The notes below the pieces were generated by a model, which worked only from the letters and a program-made list of their open reading frames with translations, did no database searches and had not been told where the DNA came from. Below are positions 26,001 through 35,177 of a DNA stretch of 64,000 bases, piece by piece. How positions within the stretch are numbered: the stretch's first letter is position 1; each line of letters opens with the position of its first letter. The position numbers and the translations under genes were made by a program. Origin of the DNA: Welwitschia mirabilis (taxonomy: Eukaryota; Gnetophyta; Gnetopsida; Welwitschiales); NCBI GenBank assembly GCA_051453625.1, contig JBOZIK010000001.1, forward strand, positions 179,953,367 through 180,017,366, written 5' to 3'.

Positions 26001-29000
26001 TCTCTTAAAGATATTTTTCTTGTTCTTATATCCTTTATGACATATACTAGATGGATTCAGATGGATTCCTATTTTTAACAAAAACATCCTCTTCTTACAT
26101 AAAAACATTAATGAATCATTCAAAACTAATACCTTATATGTATAATGAATTTTAAAATAAACCATTTTTTGTTATAATTATGTTTAAGTTATGTAATAAA
26201 ATATTAGAATCTTTATCATAACCATATTAATACTATTTATTTACTAGTTTTAAATTATTTAAGAAATGTTTACAAAGCCATATATAATAAAATTTAATTA
26301 TTATTAAGGAATTATATTTAAATAATAAATAATTAATGAATAAGTAATAATGTTTAATATATGATATAGATATATAATATCACAAGGCTTATGATGTGTT
26401 ATTACTTATCACATATTCAAATTATCGCAAAACTTGTTATTCAATGCGACTAATGGAAGGGTCATAAAACCTAGGTTCCATGCTTAAGACTTGTCCTTCT
26501 TATGAGATACATTTTTTCTTAGAATTTATCTTTAATCATTTGATAATTTATTTTTTCATATTCTAAGAATAGGTATAAGATTTAAGGATTTAAATGATCA
26601 TCTTACTTCTCTTCATATGTGATTTAACTTTGTATATAGTTTTGTGTATTTGTATTATCTAATGAAGGTTTTACAATAAGTGTACCTAAACATAAAAAAT
26701 TCATAATGATAACTTATTTTTATTATAAAGACTTTATACAAAGTAGGTTTAGATTTTCCCTTTTCATGCAAAATCTATAAATAAAAAATTATAGAATTAA
26801 AAACTAAATTAGGATCTAGAACTTTTATTTTAAGTAATTTATTAAGTTCTACTTTTGAAACATCAATTTTTGATTTTTTACTAGAGGTTTGGTTCTATCA
26901 ATATGATTATTTCCTCATTTAAAAGGTTGCATTAACAAGGTTAATTTTCTAGTTTAAAAGTTGTGTTGATTAGATGATGAAGCTAGCAACTAGTTAGAAT
27001 TCTAGTTTTATTAATTAAACTATTTTCTTTATTAAAACTTTTATTCTATTTATGGGAATTTATATTATTGTGTCTTTTTCATTTAATTGAAACTTTTTTT
27101 ATTATTTATTTATTTAGGTTTTTCTAATTTTATATGTAAATCTTTTTATTGATTATTAATTTACCTTCTCTATTTTTATGGTTTAATTCTTGAGTTCTTC
27201 ATGTTTTCAAGAAGATAAAATGATTTTATTCATGTTTTTAAGAAAATAAAATAACATTTCTTTGATTTATAGAATTATTTCTATGTCTCACTTCTCTTTT
27301 AGAGTATTTAGCTCCATCTAATATATGAGGACTTTAATGTTTTACTTTATCTATGCATATCATACAAAATTAGTTTAATATTTACTAATAAATCCATTAA
27401 ATATTAATCATTGATAATAAATTTTTGAATACTAAATTTCTTTATTCTCTCATGGTCAATTTCATCTAAAATTGTAAGGTTGTTTCTATCAAAAAATACT
27501 TGTACAAGTCCTGTAACATCTTGTCTTATTCTATGGAATGTGGATAAGCTAGACTTGAATTATAGTTCTAAAAAGTAAACTTGAAAATATTACCTTTATA
27601 GATATTTTTTCTTGATAGGTGTAACATCATTCAATTTTCTTGGTTTCTTACCTATTTATTACTGTTATACTCATCAAAAGAAATTTGAATGATTTCTTGT
27701 TTCTTTTGATCAAAAGAGATGGATTCATTTTTCCTATTTCCCTAGTTAGCTTCCTATTCTTACTTAACCTATTGGGTGCACCTGAAGTTAACCCATTTAA
27801 GTTTAGACTCAGTAATCTTTATATGAATTAAAAGTACCATTTTCTGTTAGTTTCTAAATGGAATTATTCCACTTAAGAAGCTCAACTATGTATTCTTGGT
27901 CTTCACAAATTATTCTTTCCATCATTAAACTAAGTAGCTAAAATAAAGAAGAGAAATAAAACTATTTAGTTTTGTAAGAATTTTTTTACATTAAGTTTTG
28001 AATTTTAATCATAAGGTTCCATGCTAAAATAACTAACATAGATATTTTATTTTTTGAAGTTTTTCTTTAAAATTGAGTAAATGAATTGGATTTTTAAATA
28101 TTAAATAATTATGATTTTACTTTTTAAAAGAATAGTTTTAATAATAATCTCTATAACAATTTGGAACATTTTAAATAAATTTTGAATTTACATAGTATTA
28201 TGTTCATGTATTTATTCTAGTGTTCCTACTCCATTCAAATAAATATCTATTTTATGTCATTATAAATATAGGAAAATTTCCTTTCATCATATTTTTATTT
28301 CATAACCTTTTGATTATTTATTAAAAATGATATGAAAAATATTATACATGTAAAATTTTCAACAACAATGATGGCTCCATTTTAATATATAGCATAAATA
28401 TGTTAGACATATCACTTATGTAATACTTAGTGTTCATATTTAAAATACTAGTATAACCTAAGTTTGCAGGGAATTTTTTTAAATTTGGAATTTGATTTTA
28501 GCATTACGGATGGTATGAAATTTAAAATTTAAAATAAAACATTAAAACATTAAAACTAGTTTCATTAGATTACAACCTATAATAGTAAAATCACTATTTC
28601 AGGTTGTAACTAATCTATAACTAGTGTAATTTATTTTCTCTAGTTTAAAAAAAATAAATACGGAAATTCATACTAGAAAAAATAGGAATAATAAAATGTA
28701 TAGAAAAATCCTTTTTCATCATAAAGATGAAATAAAGCAACTTACAACAATTTTAGTAAGATTTTTCTAAAAATCATGGATTTACTAAGCTCTAGAATCA
28801 TAAGGATCTTTTAAAACTCAAATATAAAGTGTTATAACCTTAAAAATTATTAAAGTAACATATCATCAAAACTATGTTCTTATTATGACTTTTATTAAAT
28901 TATCAAAAATATAGTTTACAATTAGTTAAAAAAATGTAATAACCATCTAAGGGGTATAACCCTTATGGAAGACTTATTTTAACTATCTACATCATTTTAC

Positions 29001-29399
29001 TAATGTTAAAAGAAGTTCTTAGAAAAGCATAAGGCATGTATGGAAATTGTACAAACATGTTAAGGATCTTGACAAGCTGGCCTAGTTTCTTAAAGGTGCC
29101 ACAAACTAGACCTTGAAGGTAGCACGATCTAGTCAGGTCATTGTACCAAGATCATGCATTTAGCAAAGGTGGAAGGTAACAAAATAGAGTTAAACTCAAT
29201 AAACATAAGTTTTAGTTGTTTACTATCTATCATACTTTCCAATAATAAAAAGGTAATTACTTTTTCATGTTATCTCCCAAAGATGTTTCCATTTCACTAA
29301 TCTTTCCTTTTTTTTTCCTTATTATTAAAAAAAGAAAAATTAGAATTTTACAACACTAGTATGGAAGATTTGTAAAATAAAATTAAAAAACTTATAGTA
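20001..29399. other. Long AT-rich stretch without a convincing gene
   Basis: I see no retrotransposon core motif, RNA gene or credible open frame. Open frames at 25956-26165 (-) and 27640-27831 (+) are short and of AT-driven composition. On the - strand around 20,880-20,590 a broken, charged frame (with IEKLSKEVNLDISSL) has coiled-coil character, as copia gag proteins can have; this is too weak to call. A 100-N gap at 21399-21498 has a 30-bp direct repeat on its edges (21369-21398 and 21499-21529). Confidence 0.5.
22211..22261. repeat. GA-rich low-complexity tract
   Basis: About 50 bp of almost pure purine on the + strand, ending in (ag)n. A simple repeat with no further context. Confidence 0.85.
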
Positions 29400-29690
29400 A
29401 TAACTTATGCATGTGGATAAGGAATAAGAGTAATCTTTATGCAAGATGACCATGTGATTACTTATTAATTTAGAAAACTCAATAATCATGAGAAAACTAT
29501 CTAGTAAATAATATATATTTGTGAGCCATTATTTAGGCCTTAGAATTCTATAGATAAACCTAATCATAAAACTTTAAAATGTTTTTAGAAATAGTCTCTT
29601 CTAAATATGAGGTAAAAATATTAGATTAAACTATTGGTTGAATATGACTTTGATATCAAGTACACATTCTAGATGCTCTTAACTAAATTT
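29400..29690 (+). pseudogene. Isolated gypsy RNase H fragment
   Basis: A + frame from about 29,400 reads IRVIFMQDDHVITY, then FRKLNNHEKT, matching the RNase H motifs GxVLMQ(D/E)GRVIAY and SRKLxxHExNY of gypsy elements. About 170 bp later another frame reads LLVEYDFDIKYT, matching ELLxDYDFDIxYH. The usual ALK.W and DHxSLK motifs between them cannot be traced. The gap at 29724 cuts it off. It resembles, but is not identical to, the RNase H at 31.8-32.1 kb. Confidence 0.6.
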
Positions 29691-29885
29691 GATGTATGCT
29701 CACCTATAATGTAGACTCCAAAANNNNNNNNNNNNNNNNNNNNNNNNNNNNNNNNNNNNNNNNNNNNNNNNNNNNNNNNNNNNNNNNNNNNNNNNNNNNN
29801 NNNNNNNNNNNNNNNNNNNNNNNAAAGTAATCCATTTTTTATATTTTCTTCCAAAGATACTTTTCATTTCATAATTTTCATTTTT

Positions 29886-29960
29886 GGAGGAGGGAGAAAG
29901 GGGGAAAGAGAGAGGGGAGGGGAGGGGGGATGGGGTGTGGTGTGGTAAGGGATGAGGGGC
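29886..29960 (+). repeat. G-rich purine tract with G-quadruplex potential
   Basis: About 75 bp with repeated runs of three or more G (aaaggggg, gaggggagggga, ggggggatgggg, gatgagggg). At least four G-runs lie within 30 bases of each other. It is exceptional in this AT-rich setting and absent from the paired copy at 29.25-29.37 kb. Confidence 0.8.
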
Positions 29961-30392
29961 TTATTATTTAAAAAGAATAATTTAAACATCACAATTAGTA
30001 TCACAATATTTGATCTATAATAATAGAAATTTGTTTTCACAATGGATGATCTATAATAATAGAAATTTTTTTTCTAGAATAACAAACTTTTGGAATGAGA
30101 GAATCATCTAAGAGGCCAAAATCATCTTTTATATTTTGTGGAGTAATGTAGATAAAACCAAGATAAGGATAATGAAAATAATGGATTTGAGGTTTAAATG
30201 AAGCATAGATCACATCTAGAACCATGAGAATCTTAAGAGAATAAAAAGTAAAGGACATGAGGTTACAAATGTTAAAATTTAATATTCATTCAAACTCTAG
30301 TTAGGTTAATAATTTATAATCATTATCATCGGTAATTCTAAGTTTACAATTAAATCATCTAATTTTTGGAAAGATATTTCAAGATATAAATT

Positions 30393-30578
30393 ATGGGAAA
30401 GAAGCTAACTAGAGCAAAAGAATGTCAAAGGTGCAAGAATCAAGTTACAAAAAAATATAAAGCAAGGAGACAAAAATGGAAAATTAAAGAAGGAAAGATT
30501 TTACCTTGGAAAATAGAGAATAAAGTAGTGGAAATGATGAAGAAATGTATCCCCTTCCTCTTATTTATAGTAAGATAA
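30393..30578 (+). CDS. Small lysine-rich open frame, probably not a gene
   Basis: A 61-codon frame begins MGKKLTRAKECQRCK and is rich in Lys and Arg. One CxxC pair is present but no second pair, so a zinc finger is not supported. I recognise no family and see no promoter or neighbouring partner. Composition suggests chance. Confidence 0.1.
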   Translation: MGKKLTRAKECQRCKNQVTKKYKARRQKWKIKEGKILPWKIENKVVEMMKKCIPFLLFIVR

Positions 30579-30677
30579 TGGAATCTTAAATACTAGTTAA
30601 TGTGATAATGGTATCATACGAACATGATAATGATGTTGATGTTAATGAAATAGTGATAATTATTTGAGAAATAGAAG

Positions 30678-31570
30678 TGTATAAGGCATTACATTACTGA
30701 CATGGAATCTAAATAAACCCCATAAAAGGCTATAAGATGAAACACTACTAAGGTCATCACTTTAGAACTATATAGAACATTACACGTCTAACATCGAGTC
30801 TTGATGAACCCTATAAAAAGGGTATAGGGAGCTACACTACTAAGATCATTACTATATAAGTGTATATGACACTACACGGATGACGCAGAATCTCAATGGA
30901 TCCCATAAATGTATATAGAACATTATACTACTAACACCATCATCCCAAAAGGATATAAAACACTACACCACTAATATGAAGCCTTGATAGATTCCTTAGA
31001 AGGTTAAGATGTCACATGACTAACATAATCACTCTAAAAGTGTATAGGATATTACAATACTAACATGGAGCCGAGATGAATCCTAAAGAAGGGCATGGGG
31101 CATTATAATACTAACATCATCACTTTATAAGAGTATAGTATCTTGCATTGTTGATATGAAGCCTTAGTGGATCTCATATAAGGATATAAGATGTTACATT
31201 TCTAACATGAAGCTATAAACCTCATAGAAAACTATAGGATGTCATCTCACTAACTTCATCACTCTAAAAGAGTGTAGAATGCAACATTATTAAGATGGAG
31301 CATCAACATACCTCATAGAAGTTNNNNNNNNNNNNNNNNNNNNNNNNNNNNNNNNNNNNNNNNNNNNNNNNNNNNNNNNNNNNNNNNNNNNNNNNNNNNN
31401 NNNNNNNNNNNNNNNNNNNNNNNCTAACTTCATCACTCTAAAAGAGTGTAGAATGAAACATTATTAAGATGGAGCATAAACATACCTCATAGAAGTTTAT
31501 AAGATGCTACACTACTAACATCATCACTTTAAAGGTGTATAGAATGCTATATTACTAATATGAATCATCA
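30678..31570. repeat. Array of about nine diverged repeats of about 90 bp
   Basis: A unit of about 90 bp is repeated: 'taacatggagcc..gatgaat' then 'atagaagg.tata.gat' then 'cactactaacatcatcac' then 'ctctaaaagtgtatagaa'. Each unit falls into two halves of about 45 bp that both contain 'ctaacat' and 'tata(g)ga', so the array may have grown from a 45-bp ancestor. Units differ by many substitutions. A 74-bp copy abuts each side of the gap at 31324-31423 (31250-31323 and 31424-31497). The array ends within a few bases of the gypsy pol remnant at 31,571. Confidence 0.85.
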
Positions 31571-32100
31571 ATGAGTCCTACAAATGTAAAGTTTTTCTTA
31601 GAACTAATAAAATACTATAGACATCTCATCCATAGTTTCTTTAAATTTGTAAGCCTAATAGAAAAAGATAAAGTTGCATTCCATTTTGATGATAGATGTA
31701 GAGAGGAATTTCTTAAAATCAAATTCTTATTAACCTTGGCTCTAACGTTGAAGATTCTAGAAATGGATAAAGAATTTTTATAGTTAGAGATTCTTGTAAA
31801 GATGGTATAGGAGTAGTATTAATGTAGGATAAATGGACATTGGTTAAAAAATCTTGAAAACCTAATAAGAATGAGCATAATTATGTAATCCATGATTTAG
31901 AATTATTGGTCATTATTCACACTTTGAAAATTATGGAGGTACTATCTCTTACAAGATAAATTTCAATTGAAAACTAATTATAAAAGTTTAAAATTTTTTC
32001 AAATATAGCCTCTTTTGAACATGAGAGGATTGAGCTATTGGCTAAATATGATTTTGATCTTAAGTACACTTCTAAAAACAACATAAAGTTGTAAATCCTC
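31571..32100 (+). pseudogene. Gypsy RT C-terminus and RNase H remnant
   Basis: The open frame 31571-31783 starts with PTNVKFFLELIKYYRHLI, matching the gypsy RT-RNase H linker (PxxVxEVRSFLGLxxYYRRFI), then FHFDDRCREEFLKIK, matching F.W...C..AF..LK. After a stop, KDGIGVVLM, NEHNYVIHDLELLVIIH and ELLAKYDFDLKYT match the RNase H motifs (D)ASxxGIGxVLMQ, RNYPTHDLELAAIVH and ELLxDYDFDIxYH. The first part of the RT, including its catalytic residues, is missing; the 90-bp repeat array lies in its place. Stops at several Gln/Trp positions show decay. Confidence 0.85.
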
Positions 32101-32299
32101 TTCATTAAATTCATGCATAACAGTTTGTGCGATAAACTCAAAAATGTAATAAGAGCCTCAAGATATTTTATATAACAAAAAATGGAATATACTAATGATA
32201 GGAAAAGAGTACTTTCCTTATTAATTAACCTTCCATGATGTATTAATGAAAAGAGGTAGATTCTATATACCTATAGAAACATGGTGTGGTTAACTTCTC

Positions 32300-32830
32300 A
32301 GGGAAACTCATAAAGTTCCTTACAGAGGTTACCTTAGGTTGACTAAGACAGTTCACTTTCAAAAAGTAGTAATATTAACTAAGAAAAAAGACTTAAACCA
32401 AAGATTTTGTCAAATATTAACAAAAATGACTCACCTCATTCTAACCAAAGCTATGGTTACAATGGAAGAAATCATAAATAAATATGTAAGAAAAGTATTG
32501 CAATTATAGGTCACTTCTAAAATCATTATTTTTGATAGAGACCCAAAGGTTATATCAAATTTTTGATAAGAATTACAATTGGAAACTAAACTATTTTTTA
32601 GTATAGCCTTTAATCCTAAAATAAATTGATAAAATAAGAAAATTGATCATATTTTAGAAGATGTTTTAGGAAGTTATGTTGCACCTAGTAGATGGAAAGA
32701 GTTACTTCACTTAGTAGAATTTGCAAATATGCAAGGCTATCAAGCTTCCATTAAATGATTTTCATTTATAGCAATATATGGATGGAATTGATCAAAATTT
32801 GTTTTTTGTTCGAATGTAATACAAAGGGAA
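32300..32830 (+). pseudogene. Gypsy integrase core remnant
   Basis: The + frame reads PYRGYLRLTKTVHF (about 32,320), matching the gypsy integrase text ...RLTKSAHF; then IIFDRDPKVIS (about 32,525), matching the conserved IVSDRDPRFTS that holds a catalytic Asp; then FSIAFNPKIN (about 32,600), matching FSTAFHPQTD; then LEDVLGSYV and WKELLHLVEFA..QGYQASI (32,650-32,750), matching LEDMLRAC and W...LPL.EFAYNNSYQASI. Stops and substitutions of Ser, His and Gln show it is dead. Confidence 0.85.
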
Positions 32831-32969
32831 AAAGAAAAAAAGAAAATTAAGAAAATGAAAGATACCATAACGAAGTTTTAGAAGTAACTTCAAGGAGCTT
32901 AAAGCTAATACAAAAAAGAAAAATATTTTAATGAGAAATATTTCCATTTCATTTTTCAAGTTGATGATC

Positions 32970-33208
32970 AAGTGATATTCAAAGTGAAGCCTAGAAGAGT
33001 ATTCTTGAAATTGGAAAAGAATGATAAACTAGCACATCACTTTTGTAAACTATTTTCTATTATTCAAAGAATTGGTTATTTAGGATATAAACTTAATATT
33101 CCAAAAGAGTGGTTACATATCCATCTAGTTTTTCATGTTATCATTCTTAAGCCTTATTGCTTAAGAAGTATGATAATTATATTATTGGTTATAAGAGACT
33201 TTCAATAA
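32970..33208 (+). pseudogene. Gypsy integrase C-terminal domain remnant
   Basis: The frame 32972-33208 reads IFKVKPRRVFLKLEKNDKL..., then LFSIIQRIGYLGYKLNIP, then HLVFHVIILKPY. This matches the C-terminal (GPY/F) domain of plant gypsy integrases: V(F/L)LKVSPxKG..R..KGKL, ..GPFEIxERIGxVAYRLxLP, .HxVFHVSxLKKY. It remains open for about 78 codons, the best-preserved part of this element. No chromodomain can be traced in the 220 bp that follow before the CpG-rich island. Confidence 0.85.
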
Positions 33209-33519
33209 TATCTAACCTTACTTTCATTATAAAACTCATTCATATTAAGGAACATAGAAAAAAGATATTCCTTTCAAACAATAATTTCTCTCACAATGAT
33301 ATTTCTACAAAACAATATTAATAACTTGGTCCCCCTTAACCAATATCAATTTTTTCAAAATACTTCCATTTAATATCATAAAAGGTTAATTTTTGTATGA
33401 TGTTACCCTTAAAAGTTTATCCTCACCTCACCACACAACGCTACACGTCAGCCTCTCTCAGTGCATCAGGGGTAGTAACGTCATCAACACAATCCTGTCC
33501 TTAGTTGACGGACTGCACC

Positions 33520-33972
33520 ATGGTTGACTCTTCATCCCTACAAAATTGTCTGCTAGGTCCTTTCTTCAAATCGCTGATATCCCTACCCCAATGTTTGATG
33601 TCTCTGCCGAATTCTTCATTTGGAACCGCTGAACGCATACTTGAAGAATTGCGGATGGAGCTTGTAGCGTTAAAGATATCATTAAAATCCCAAAACGAAA
33701 ATGCTTCTCACTTTTTTCCCTTCGCTCGTCACACTGTATGCTTTGAATCGCTCTGCGATATCGAATGTGTATGCAATGGTGTGCAATCCATTGAGACCTC
33801 TACAGGTGCCGGTGCGGACAGTCATTCCAGAGATACAACTTCATTCTCTTCATTTTCTCTCTGCAGACGGAGTGTTGTTTACCAACTCCGATTCAAAGAA
33901 TCGAAGTCTAAAAATCGCTATTTCTGGTGCATTCAACTTTTGTTCAAGCTTCAAAAAATCACCACTTCGTAG
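33520..33972 (+). CDS. Unknown open frame in the CpG-rich island (+ strand)
   Basis: The frame is open for 150 codons from an ATG at 33,520 (MVDSSSLQNCLLGPF), long for this window. It has a Leu/Glu-rich segment (about residues 45-65, ERILEELRMELVALK) and a Ser/Thr-rich segment (about residues 100-120). After a single TAG at 33,970 the same frame continues open to 34,139, reading LENEVLTITKARKPILNAL at first; a shift of frame then leads into the open frame 34143-34337. This looks like one longer reading frame broken by a stop and a frameshift, or two exons. I recognise no family. The opposite strand is also partly open here, so the coding strand is not settled. Confidence 0.35.
   Translation: MVDSSSLQNCLLGPFFKSLISLPQCLMSLPNSSFGTAERILEELRMELVALKISLKSQNENASHFFPFARHTVCFESLCDIECVCNGVQSIETSTGAGADSHSRDTTSFSSFSLCRRSVVYQLRFKESKSKNRYFWCIQLLFKLQKITTS
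33682..33825 (-). CDS. Unknown short open frame on the - strand of the island
   Basis: Forty-seven codons starting MTVRTGTCRGLNGLHTIAY and ending in KVRSIFVLGF. Its amino-acid mix looks more like a natural protein than most frames here. The same frame is open further upstream (about 33,948-33,848, with NAPEIAIFRLRFFESEL) but is separated from it by two stops. If the element is transcribed from its LTR, this is the sense strand. No family recognised. Confidence 0.25.
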   Translation of the reverse strand: MTVRTGTCRGLNGLHTIAYTFDIAERFKAYSVTSEGKKVRSIFVLGF

Positions 33973-34142
33973 CTAGAAAATGAGGTTCTTACAATAACAA
34001 AGGCTAGAAAGCCGATCTTGAATGCACTGGATTTGGAGAAGCGTCAGTACTCAAAACGTGCGAAGAATGGCCATAGAAGCTTCCATATGATGGAAACGAA
34101 CTCCGGATACACGAACACTAGCACAGACTTGATCCTCTTTAG

Positions 34143-34337
34143 GTGAATCCAGATGCTAACAAAAACATGCTCATAAAATATGAAATCGCAACGGCAGACA
34201 GCGGAGATTCTGGTGATGGCAAAAGAAACATTCATAGACTCGGCACAGTGCTTGTTCTAGGACGTGAAAAGAAAACTACTCCGTTTGCAGGCATTTCCCC
34301 CCTTTCCTGTCCATATTTGAGAGATAGAAAGTTTTGA
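34143..34337 (+). CDS. Unknown open frame, possible continuation of the frame at 33520-34139
   Basis: A 64-codon frame with balanced composition (VNPDANKNMLIKYEIAT..., then a Gly/Asp/Ser stretch GDSGDGKRN, then GTVLVLGREKKTTPF). It starts where the upstream frame ends, shifted in phase, and is preceded by ctctttag, which could serve as a splice acceptor. The - strand frame 34044-34235 overlaps it. No family recognised. Confidence 0.3.
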   Translation: MNPDANKNMLIKYEIATADSGDSGDGKRNIHRLGTVLVLGREKKTTPFAGISPLSCPYLRDRKF

Positions 34338-34371
34338 AATTCTTTTATCGGAGAAGCACTCCGCTAAAAGG

Positions 34372-34578
34372 TCATTGAAACTGTGCGCAGAAGAGAAGGA
34401 TGACTCCATGTCCATTTTCGATGTAATTATATACACAAATAAAGATCACAAAAAATAGCACCAATAATGTAATGGGGAGCAAGCAGACTTGAAGTGTCTT
34501 GCTTCTTTCCATATCTTTTCTGAAATCCAAGCCTCTGTAAATCGCACACTCTACTTTCTTATTTTGAAAACATTGCAC
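34372..34578 (-). CDS. Unknown short open frame with one predicted membrane segment (- strand)
   Basis: A 68-codon frame; from an internal Met it reads MERSKTLQVCLLPITLLVL and continues FFVIFICVYNYI, a stretch of about 20 hydrophobic residues that would make a membrane helix. It overlaps the end of the - frame 34559-34834 in a different phase. No family recognised and no counterpart that I can see elsewhere in the window. Confidence 0.2.
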   Translation of the reverse strand: MQCFQNKKVECAIYRGLDFRKDMERSKTLQVCLLPITLLVLFFVIFICVYNYIENGHGVILLFCAQFQ

Positions 34579-34809
34579 ATGATATTCCAGAATAGTCTCG
34601 TTTTTGAGAAGCCAAGAAATTCCTTTTCAGAAACATAATCACAAGGGATCTTTCTAACCTTGAAATGCGGACGCTTGATATTTTTCTTAAATTTTGAAGC
34701 TTACCGTACAGGATTCGTCCGGGAAAAGCATAGTGCACCTCTCCGAGATCCTTGGAGTAACATTCCACAGACAAAACTCGTAGAATGCATAAGCAGAATC
34801 CCTGGAATA

Positions 34810-34962
34810 TCAAAAAAAAAAAAAAAAATGACACTTATGGAACCCTAGATGGGATCTATAAATTCTCGCAAGATCTCTCAGAGCTCTGCACACAGCCATT
34901 GTTGTTGAAAAACAGAATGCCAAAAAAATAATTGCACTCTGAAAACGCCGAATGGACTTCAT
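34810..34962 (-). CDS. Small open frame after the primer-binding site, signal-peptide-like start
   Basis: Fifty codons beginning MKSIRRFQSAIIFLAFCF, shortly after the primer-binding site. The start has two or three basic residues and then a hydrophobic stretch (AIIFLAFCF), like a signal peptide or membrane anchor; the rest is basic (CRALRDLARIYRSHLGF). The frame runs into an A/T homopolymer that encodes a run of Phe and then stops, so it is truncated or the homopolymer is an intruder. In the second copy a one-base insertion breaks the frame early. I recognise no family. It may be leader sequence and not a gene. Confidence 0.25.
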   Translation of the reverse strand: MKSIRRFQSAIIFLAFCFSTTMAVCRALRDLARIYRSHLGFHKCHFFFFF

Positions 34963-34978
34963 AGTAAGATCCAAGTTT

Positions 34979-34990
34979 GCTCTGATACCA
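34979..34990 (-). promoter_or_regulatory. Primer-binding site for initiator tRNA-Met
   Basis: The - strand reads TGGTATCAGAGC, a perfect match to the site found in most plant copia elements and TRIMs, complementary to the 3' end of initiator tRNA-Met. It follows the LTR after a 2-base spacer. In the second copy (about 35,746-35,757) one base is changed (TAGTATCAGAGC). Confidence 0.9.
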
Positions 34991-34992
34991 AT

Positions 34993-35177
34993 TGTGGGTT
35001 TTAAACCCGTAGTGGAGCCCAAAAAATTGGGAGAAAGTCCCAAGGAGCAAGAATGATCTTCAATGAAATCAGCTCTAATTTTTTATTACAAAAAATAAAA
35101 ATATATATAAATCTCATCACGAGAACTAATGGGGAGTGGTTGTAACCAACCACTTTAAAATGGGAAACTATCCAACA
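34993..35177 (-). repeat. Short LTR (185 bp), TG...CA ends
   Basis: Read on the - strand it starts TGTTGGATAGTTTCCC and ends GGTTTAAAACCCACA. It holds a TATA-like stretch (atttatatatatttttat on the - strand, about 35,085-35,110). TGTTGGA...CA ends, short length and the adjacent tRNA-Met primer-binding site are typical of copia elements and of TRIMs. No second LTR is visible in the window. Confidence 0.75.

Larger units (their letters stand above)
29248..30010. repeat. Diverged direct duplication across a 100-N gap
   Basis: Positions about 29248-29365 resemble 29824-30010 (landmarks: 'ctcccaaagatg / cttccaaagata', 'catttca', 'ttattattaaaaaaag / ttattatttaaaaag', 'cactagtat / caattagtat'). The right copy holds an extra G-rich insert at 29886-29960. 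The divergence is higher than at the other gaps, so this pair may be a genuine older duplication. Confidence 0.5.
33431..35177 (-). mobile_element. CpG-rich, non-autonomous LTR element (TRIM/LARD-like) with unknown interior
   Basis: On the - strand a 185-bp LTR (35177-34993) begins TGTTGGATAG and ends ACCCACA. Two bases later comes the tRNA-Met primer-binding site TGGTATCAGAGC. The 1.55-kb sequence downstream (34978 to about 33431) contains no gag, protease, RT, RNase H or integrase motif. It is far richer in G+C and CpG than its surroundings: I count about 40 CpG in the 1,020 bp from 33,421. On the - strand its far end is purine-rich (ggtgaggtgagga, about 33,420-33,435), which might be the polypurine tract, but no 3' LTR follows. 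It lies directly after the gypsy pol remnant. A second partial copy follows the gap at 35483-35582. Confidence 0.6.

Noticed and set aside
27640-27831. + strand frame of 63 codons with hydrophobic stretches
   Set aside because: Phe/Leu/Ile-rich composition is that of AT-rich DNA; no start context, neighbour or homologous motif.
29100-29150. Higher-G+C patch with possible dyad symmetry, considered as a tRNA or SINE
   Set aside because: No cloverleaf, A box or B box could be laid out.
34996-35040. Inverted gggtttaaaccc at the LTR edge, considered as a terminator or hairpin gene element
   Set aside because: It is simply the terminal part of the LTR, where short inverted repeats are normal.
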